64,000 nucleotides of DNA from Lineus longissimus (taxonomy: Eukaryota; Nemertea; Pilidiophora; Heteronemertea; Lineidae), in contig NC_088308.1 in the NCBI RefSeq assembly GCF_910592395.1, positions 15,765,501-15,829,500 of the forward strand. The letters run 5' to 3'. A program made the translations under genes and the position numbers. The notes beneath the pieces are model-generated. The model saw only the letters and a program-made list of their open reading frames with translations, did not search any database and was not told the origin of the DNA. Position 1 is the first letter of the stretch; each line of letters opens with the position of its first letter. This document shows positions 58,292 through 64,000 of this stretch, piece after piece.

Positions 58292-58486
58292 TTTTTCAAT
58301 TTGTTTCGAAGTCATGAGATGATCATTCGAGCTTGTCCTCACTATGTCCTTGTAAGAGGTATCGGCGTTGGCTTTCTTGACAAATGCCCCACACAGTCGA
58401 GGCCATATATACGGTCGAAGGGAATGAGGAACACCTTGCTTCATCATCGTTTTCAATTTCTCGGACCTTGGCAATCTGTTTTCAAT
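58292..58486 (-). CDS. SGSM3: SGSM3 exon 4 in window (TBC start)
   Basis: 195 bp, phase 0 to 0, donor GTAGGT. It encodes 65 residues beginning IENRLPRSEKL and ending KQIEK. It holds the start of the TBC domain (GVPHSLRPYIWPRLCGA corresponds to the conserved G-[IV]-P-x-x-x-R-x-x-x-W element). The final IEK is the first half of the catalytic IxxDxxR motif, completed by the first residues of exon 5. Confidence 0.95.
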
Positions 58487-58998
58487 CTGTAAATTGGAAA
58501 ATGAAAATTTAAGCTTTAATCAGACATAAATGCTTGATTGTCATAAAAGTGGCACAGATTTCAAGAGTTATACTGTAAACCTCTAGTTTTTGCAGGCGTT
58601 CTATTTTCATGTGATTTGCAAAAATTTATATATAAACTGAAAGCATGCCGACTAATTGGTGCTGCGCATCGGTATCTCTTCTTCACCGCTGATAAACTCC
58701 CCTGATTGGCCACTAGGACGGCTGATACTACTCTTACATGGTAGTCCTTCACGCCTATTCCAAGTGAATACAACTAATAACACCATTGCAGACATGATAT
58801 ATTGATAACTCAATGGGTTTTTTTAGTCTTTACTATTTCCAAACTTACCACCTTATTCATCCAATTTCAAGATTTCCAGATTTCTGTGTCAATCTCAGAA
58901 TTGTTCGAAATTATAAACAGAAAAAATCAGAGTGACATGTTGGCATAGAGATATGCCAATCCTTGCTAACAGAGTCACCTTATATCTGTTTGACGCAC

Positions 58999-59129
58999 CT
59001 TATCCCATGTGAGATCGCCTACTTCATCATTGTGTGTGAATTCAAGATAAGCGGTCCACTTTAGTCTGTGCTGTGCATCTTCCACAAATGGAGTGCTTAG
59101 CAATTTGCTCGAATTTTGCTCTGGACCAT
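58999..59129 (-). CDS. SGSM3: SGSM3 exon 3 in window (pre-TBC)
   Basis: 131 bp with acceptor CTTCAG and donor GTGCGT, phase 1 in and phase 0 out. It encodes about 43 residues including [20 protein letters not shown] and DK, which match the vertebrate segment between the YDEFG motif and the TBC domain. The intron to exon 2 is about 3 kb and contains a MITE and one dispersed repeat. Confidence 0.92.
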
Positions 59130-60383
59130 CTGAAGATACACAAGCAATGCATACAATAATAGACTGTCAGACAACATAATTTTCATATAATACACATAAA
59201 TGGTATGAAAAGAGCTATCTTTTTCATGTCTTCATGAATATGTCGCAAATTATACTTGAACATGTTGAAGAACATCAACACTCTAGCTCGTTAGCAAAAC
59301 AGAGTCTCAATGTTGAAACTTTGAATGGGATTAACTGAAAGAGATAACCTCTTTAAGGGTACTAAAGCATAATTGTTAGGGAGAACAAGCATTTTGTGCG
59401 TCGGAACAACTGAGCCATGTATGCAGATTTCCAAAGAAAATACATAACAGTACCAAGACAGCTCCGTAAGTAAAAATCCTGCCTGATTCTCACTCTCAGC
59501 AAGTTGGGAAACTTGATTATGCAGGGTTTTATAACCAGTTACTGACAGCATAGCCTGAGGTGCCAGGAAACCATAAAAGATTATGAAAAGTTGAAAATCA
59601 ATGTAGCCCAACATGCCTGCATGGCTGAGTATTTATTTGGCAGGCAAGAGGGAGCAGAAGCCAGAGAGAACATTGATTTCTTGTTCAATTTCATATCACT
59701 TCACTCGTCTTTATATACCACCAGCAGCACTGAGCAGACTCGAGCTATATTGGAAAACTGATGAGCGAGTTGTAATTTCTTAGTGTAAACAATTCACAAA
59801 GCAAACTTTGGGCTCAGCCCACATCTTGTACATGTAAAACTGTTTTCAACAACATGTCAAAAAAAGTTCTGGTCTAACTGGTTGGTCATGACAGAGCATG
59901 ATACTGGGCTGTGTCATGGCTATTGAGCCTTATAAACATTTAGGCCTCAAGGTCTTTTATCCACAAATTACACAATAGCAGACAAGTAAATGAATACAAT
60001 GCCATTGCCAGTATGTATGACCACAATGCCATTGCCAGTATGTGATCATCATCTGGTATTAGAGACAATCATGTTATTGCCTGTACTTAGCTCATAATTA
60101 TGCTAATTTTGTAGCAGATGTTTCAGAACAAATCTAACCCAAACATGTAGGCCTACTTGTACATGTTGTACATACGCAGGGTAACAACCATGGCAACTGA
60201 ATTGTCTGTCAGCTTGATCATACTTGAAATGATGAATGTACATGTACATGTACAGCAAAGTGAACGGGCAGTAATCCTAGCTCAGTCTCCTTTGCCATAA
60301 ATGTACATTCTTAGTGTCATATTACTTCAACAATTTTGTACCCACTGACATACCAGTGCTAAGCACATGATTTTTGAATAAAA

Positions 60384-60574
60384 TGTGACCCATCACACCA
60401 AAACCAGGCGCATGTCGCTCTAAGCTTGGCAGGTTGAGAAGGACTGTTAGTTCATTTCTCTATTGTCTACCTTTGTGAAATATGAGCCCATCAATTTCTT
60501 TCATTATCTCCTGGTGTCATTTAGGCTCATCTTCTGTGCGAAATGCGCCTGGTTTTGCTGTGACGGGTCACAAA
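60384..60574. mobile_element. 191-bp MITE related to the 43985 hairpin
   Basis: ~30-bp terminal inverted repeats (TGTGACCCATCACACCAAAA then CCAGGCGCAT) with two mismatches, flanked by TGAATAAAA at 60375-60383 and 60575-60583, a probable 9-bp target duplication. The interior shares TTCATTT-CTATTGT-TACCTTTGTGAAAT with 43985-44213. Confidence 0.85.
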
Positions 60575-60896
60575 TGAATAAAAATATTTTCTTAAAAACA
60601 CCTCACTGACCCCCTCTGTGGCTGTTTAATATTAAAAGGTGAAACAAGGATGATTTCCGGTGTCACTGCGGGTGTGAACTTGCTTGTGGGACTTTACTAG
60701 TACATGTACGTATGGATCTCTGCTATGGCGCAGAAATTTATTAATAACAAGAGCCCCAAGGTGCTCAGTTGATATACATGGGTACAATGTATAAAACATG
60801 GAAAGTATCTGGTACATGTAGGTCTCTTTCATTGTTTCAACCTCAACCACCAGCCAGAATAATAAAAAAATAAAGAAAATGTATCATACAAGTGAA

Positions 60897-62040
60897 TAAA
60901 ATGGCCCAAGGACCATGTGCTCACTTTGGGTAATGTGATGCATGTCATTTGCAGTGGATATGCGGAGAATAGTTTCTGGCTAGTTTCACCAGTATTGATT
61001 CCATCGAATAATGTTATTCTTCTCGGCCCAATGGCACAAAAGAAAATTACCTGTACCATCTAAGTATAGCATTTTGGTTATAAAGTTGACTGAATTTCAG
61101 GGTTATTGAAGACCATACATGTCACATGGAAATTGGCTGACATCTGTTCAACAGTACTTCGTTCGATTTTTTCAAGATGGCAGCCCGGTGGCCATATTTG
61201 TCATGGGATTAGATTGAAAATTAGGGATATTGATAAGAGTACAAAGATACGTAATCTAATCACATGAAGTTTGGTTCCAATCTGATCATTAGTTTCGGAG
61301 TAATAGGACTTTGTTTAATTTTCAAGATGGCCGCCTGGCGGCCATATTGGTTGATGGATTTGACTGAAAATCAGGGATTTTGTAGAAAGTACATAGATAT
61401 ACAATCACATGAAATTTGGTTGCAATCCGACTTTGTTTAATTTTCAAGATGGCCATATTTGAAGTCTGAGCGGGACAAATTTTTGGGGTAGAATTGAGGG
61501 TCTCTAGATACATGTCATCATAAGTTTAGAACCTGATAGCTCAAATAGAAACGAAACGTGCCACCTATCGGTTATTTAGTGAACTTTGACCTCCGTGACC
61601 TTGAAAAGTATGTCAAATCAAAAACCCGGGTGAAATGTCATTTAACCTTACTAGACACACCTACGTCACTCTACGTACAACAATTAGCTTCAAAAAGACA
61701 AAAAACCAATTTCCAAGATGGCCGCCTGGAGGCCAGAAGTGTGTGTACCAGTACTAGTGGTAGTATCAATCAGAACTATTTCAATTTTATATCAAAACCT
61801 ACATGTACATTGTACTCGCATGCAGACTTCCTCAACTTTATTTCAAGCCTCTATCTATCGGAATAAAGCGACAAAAAATGTCTTTGTAATTTACGCCTTT
61901 AGCCCCCCTGGCATGCCTGGTTGATTTTAAAAGTCAAACCGTGCTAAATTTTCTGTCAGGGGCATTTCCTTGGCTGTTCTTCCTGATGGCCAAATTTGAA
62001 GTATCTAGGTCGTACGGTTACAAATCGTGCCCCATGTTGG
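60897..62040 (+). repeat. Diverged dispersed repeat with ~120-bp 'GATGGCC' units
   Basis: Starts AAATGGCCCAAGGACCATGT then GCTCAC, like the composite family. Units CAAGATGGCCGCCTGGCGGC recur near 61173, 61324, 61446 and 61715, and one TTTGACCTCCGTGACCTTG block occurs at 61587. The right end (ATCGTGCCCCATG) is not sharply defined. Confidence 0.65.
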
Positions 62041-62152
62041 GTTTATATTCATTTTCATTTTTCTATTGTTTTCAATTCAAGGATTACTAAAATTTCATGC
62101 ATCTGCTTTGACAATCTGCTTTGACAATCTGCTGAATTATAAGTAAACAAAC

Positions 62153-62219
62153 CTTCCTCTTCGACCTTGTAGCCAAATTCATCATATCGATAATCCAGCT
62201 GCCCCGATGGATCTTCAGG
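62153..62219 (-). CDS. SGSM3: SGSM3 exon 2 in window
   Basis: 67 bp, ending one base into a codon at donor GTTTGT. It encodes PEDPSGQLDYRYDEFGYKV followed by EEE. The Y-D-E-F-G-[FY]-[RK]-V motif just before the TBC region is typical of SGSM3. Acceptor is ...CTTCCAG at 62220-62221. The phase (1) matches exon 3, which supplies the remaining two bases. Confidence 0.88.
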
Positions 62220-62823
62220 CTGGAAGTAACAACACAAAAAGCATTTCAAAAATCACTCTGCTTTGTTATTTTATTTACGACCCAGCAAACCAGTCATTAT
62301 ACATGTATGTAACCAAAACAGAATGATACTGACGTATCATAAAAACGGAATTTTTAATTTTTAATTTTCATTACTCATTGTTACTGTCTACTAGTCTATT
62401 GCACTGGCTCCAGCATGAGCCAAGACTATAGTCAGTCATTCACTGGGTACGAAGCCAGGGATCCCATCCAAAACCATGCTGTTCCTATCTACCATGTCAC
62501 AGCCCTGTATCGGATTCATGGTGGCGGGTCAGCTTATAATTCATTTCTATGTTGCTAAGTCATGGAAAAAAACAGACATGGCAGAGTTCACCTTGTACAA
62601 GTACATCAATACATTTGTAACCGTGTCCACTTGCAAACCATGTTCCTTTTTTAAAGCGGACTTAAAATGCTCTTGTTATTTTTTAACCCAGGTTATTTTC
62701 CAACAGCACAGCAGTATCAAAGGATATAATGCTTCATAAAATGATTCACTGATCGCAGCGTAAAACTTTTTTTTATACTGTTCTCTCTAAAAAGTCTAAC
62801 CGTACCGTAGCCTAATGACTTAC

Positions 62824-63008
62824 CGGATTTGTTAGCTTTGACAAGATGTCTTGTGGCCACATTGAAGGTGTGAGGGCAGAGAATGGTCCACCAGGAGTTG
62901 GATTGAAGTCAGAATTACTGTTGTGAGGGTATGTAGGCTGGGCAGACACGCTGATGCTTTCCCCAGTGCCCATGACAATATCCTCTTCATCCTCCGAGAG
63001 AGTGTCCA
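62824..63008 (-). CDS. SGSM3: SGSM3 exon 1 in window (N-terminal segment)
   Basis: 185 bp, minus strand. It begins with two bases completing a codon (acceptor AG at 63010-63009) and ends in phase 0 before GTAAGT. It encodes about 61 residues: an acidic start ([10 protein letters not shown]) and then the conserved SGSM3 N-terminal motif [16 protein letters not shown]. The vertebrate protein has this motif within a few residues of its start methionine; here at least 40 extra residues precede it, so the N-terminus is extended or an alternative first exon exists. The true start lies upstream (right), probably beyond the window. Confidence 0.85.
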
Positions 63009-63386
63009 CTGAAAAGATTTTTTAAGGCTACTTAGATTAAACTTGGAAGTTTTGTGCCTGATTTTCAAATTCCCTGGAAATGGTCAACTTGCCTGATATC
63101 CTGACATGACATTTTTTCGTCATTTGCACTTGCAAATGTACATGTACCTTACACTTTATACAGAACATCGAATGTGGCTTCCCCACTCAATGTTGGGAAT
63201 CAAATAAAACCCAAACATCAAAGAAATCTGACAATAGTTCACGCTCCAGAGTCACAAAACATGGACTGCCAGAGTGACTTAGTACGATGATGAATTGATG
63301 ATACGTCTTTGCTGATCTGCCAGTTTCGACCATACCCTTGTTTACAAGGCAAGCCGGCAATGACTCATCTTTAAGTACAAGTGAAT

Positions 63387-64000
63387 GAAGCGGCCAGGGC
63401 CATTATGCTCACCTCCCTCACAGACATGTTAGTGTTTTCGATTTTAGCCAAACCACAAATCGAACAGGAATTTAGTCTAACATAGGGCTACATACATACC
63501 AAATTCAAGTCAATAGCTCCAGTACTAGTAGAACTACCGAACGTGCCACCATCAGCAAATTTATGTTATTTGACCTCTGTGACCTTGAAAAGTAGGTCAA
63601 ATCAAAAACATGTGTGACAACTGACATGTCATGTATTGTAAAAATTTGGTGATGATCGAGCCCTTGTTTTCAGTTTTAGCCAACTGGTAGACACGAACCG
63701 GACTGAATTTTGGTCTCAAGGTGTCATAACATAGGGGAACATGTAGTACCAAAACAAGTTTCAATTCATTTGAATATGACGAAAATTTACCAATGATCAA
63801 GACGTTTCAGTGTTTTTGATTTTGGCCCTCTGGTTGCCATATACCAGGAATCCAACCAGACCGAAATTTAGTCATGGTTTCATAACATAGGGCTACACCT
63901 GTACCGAGTTATAAGTCAATAGCTATTTACGAAATATGGCATCATTGGCTAATTTACGCTATTTGACCTGTGACCTACAAAAGTAGGTCAAATCAAAAAC
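63387..64000 (+). repeat. Composite dispersed repeat, truncated by the window end
   Basis: Begins GAAGCGGCCAGGGCCATTAT then GCTCACC and contains two TTTGACCTctgTGACCT-type blocks (63569 and 63962). Continues beyond the window. Confidence 0.8.

Larger units (their letters stand above)
17387..63008 (-). other. SGSM3: SGSM3-like gene (TBC-SH3-RUN protein), 17 exons in window, both ends missing
   Basis: Host gene read on the minus strand from right to left. The 17 exons listed separately all have GT donors and AG acceptors, and their phases join into one frame of about 697 residues; vertebrate SGSM3 is about 750. Domain order is N-terminal segment, TBC (exons 4-9), linker, SH3 (exons 12-13) and RUN (exons 13-17), which is the diagnostic order of SGSM3/RUTBC3. 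The family is known to act as a GTPase-activating protein for Rab-type small GTPases on endosomal membranes and to bind partners such as merlin and connexin through the SH3/RUN half. Both GAP fingers are intact, so an active GAP is expected (inference). The start codon exon and about 80 C-terminal residues are not seen. Introns reach 15 kb and hold nearly all the mobile elements in the window. Identification is from remembered family sequence, not a search. Confidence 0.93.

Overview
This window is nuclear DNA from an animal, most likely a marine invertebrate (mollusc, brachiopod, hemichordate, amphioxus or similar; the sequence does not settle which). The reasons are short exons with GT-AG boundaries, introns of up to 15 kb, AT-rich non-coding DNA, many MITE-like repeats, a BEL/Pao retrotransposon, a pogo/Tigger-type transposon, LINE reverse-transcriptase fragments and frequent (TACATG)n-type motifs. 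There is no bacterial gene organisation, CRISPR array or operon.

One host gene dominates. On the minus strand, 17 exons between 63008 and 17387 encode an orthologue of SGSM3 (small G protein signalling modulator 3, also called RUTBC3 or MAP). Spliced by eye, all exons join in compatible phase into about 697 residues in the family order: short N-terminal region, TBC Rab-GAP domain, SH3 domain, RUN domain. The arginine-finger motif IxxDxxR and the glutamine-finger motif YCQG are both intact. The initiator exon lies to the right of 63008, probably outside the window. The last ~80 residues (end of the RUN domain and C-terminus) were not found between 1 and 17386; they are either outside the window or too diverged for me to see.

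Almost everything else is mobile or repetitive DNA sitting in SGSM3 introns or in the 17 kb on the left. The largest is a complete BEL/Pao LTR retrotransposon (23875-32036) in the 15-kb intron between exons 15 and 16. Its LTRs look identical, it has a 5-bp target duplication, and one 1790-codon gag-pol frame ends at a premature TGA. A 3.1-kb pogo/Tigger-like transposon (51285-54423) has matched terminal inverted repeats, a TA duplication and a transposase broken by one in-frame stop; it landed about 90 bp from exon 7. There are also LINE remnants, a tRNA-derived SINE-like element, many MITEs or foldbacks with visible terminal inverted repeats (two with TTAA target sites), a 55-bp minisatellite beside exon 9, and a frameshifted THAP zinc-finger reading frame flanked by four perfect CRE sites.

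The most striking non-genic signal is a dispersed composite repeat family with GCTCACC...GGTGAGC termini. Its ~300-bp internal monomers each carry a conserved cluster of nuclear-receptor half-sites (TGACCT-CTG-TGACCT-N8-AGGTCA), seen about 17 times in the window. Whether any nuclear receptor binds it is inference; its repeated conservation inside otherwise drifting monomers is seen directly.
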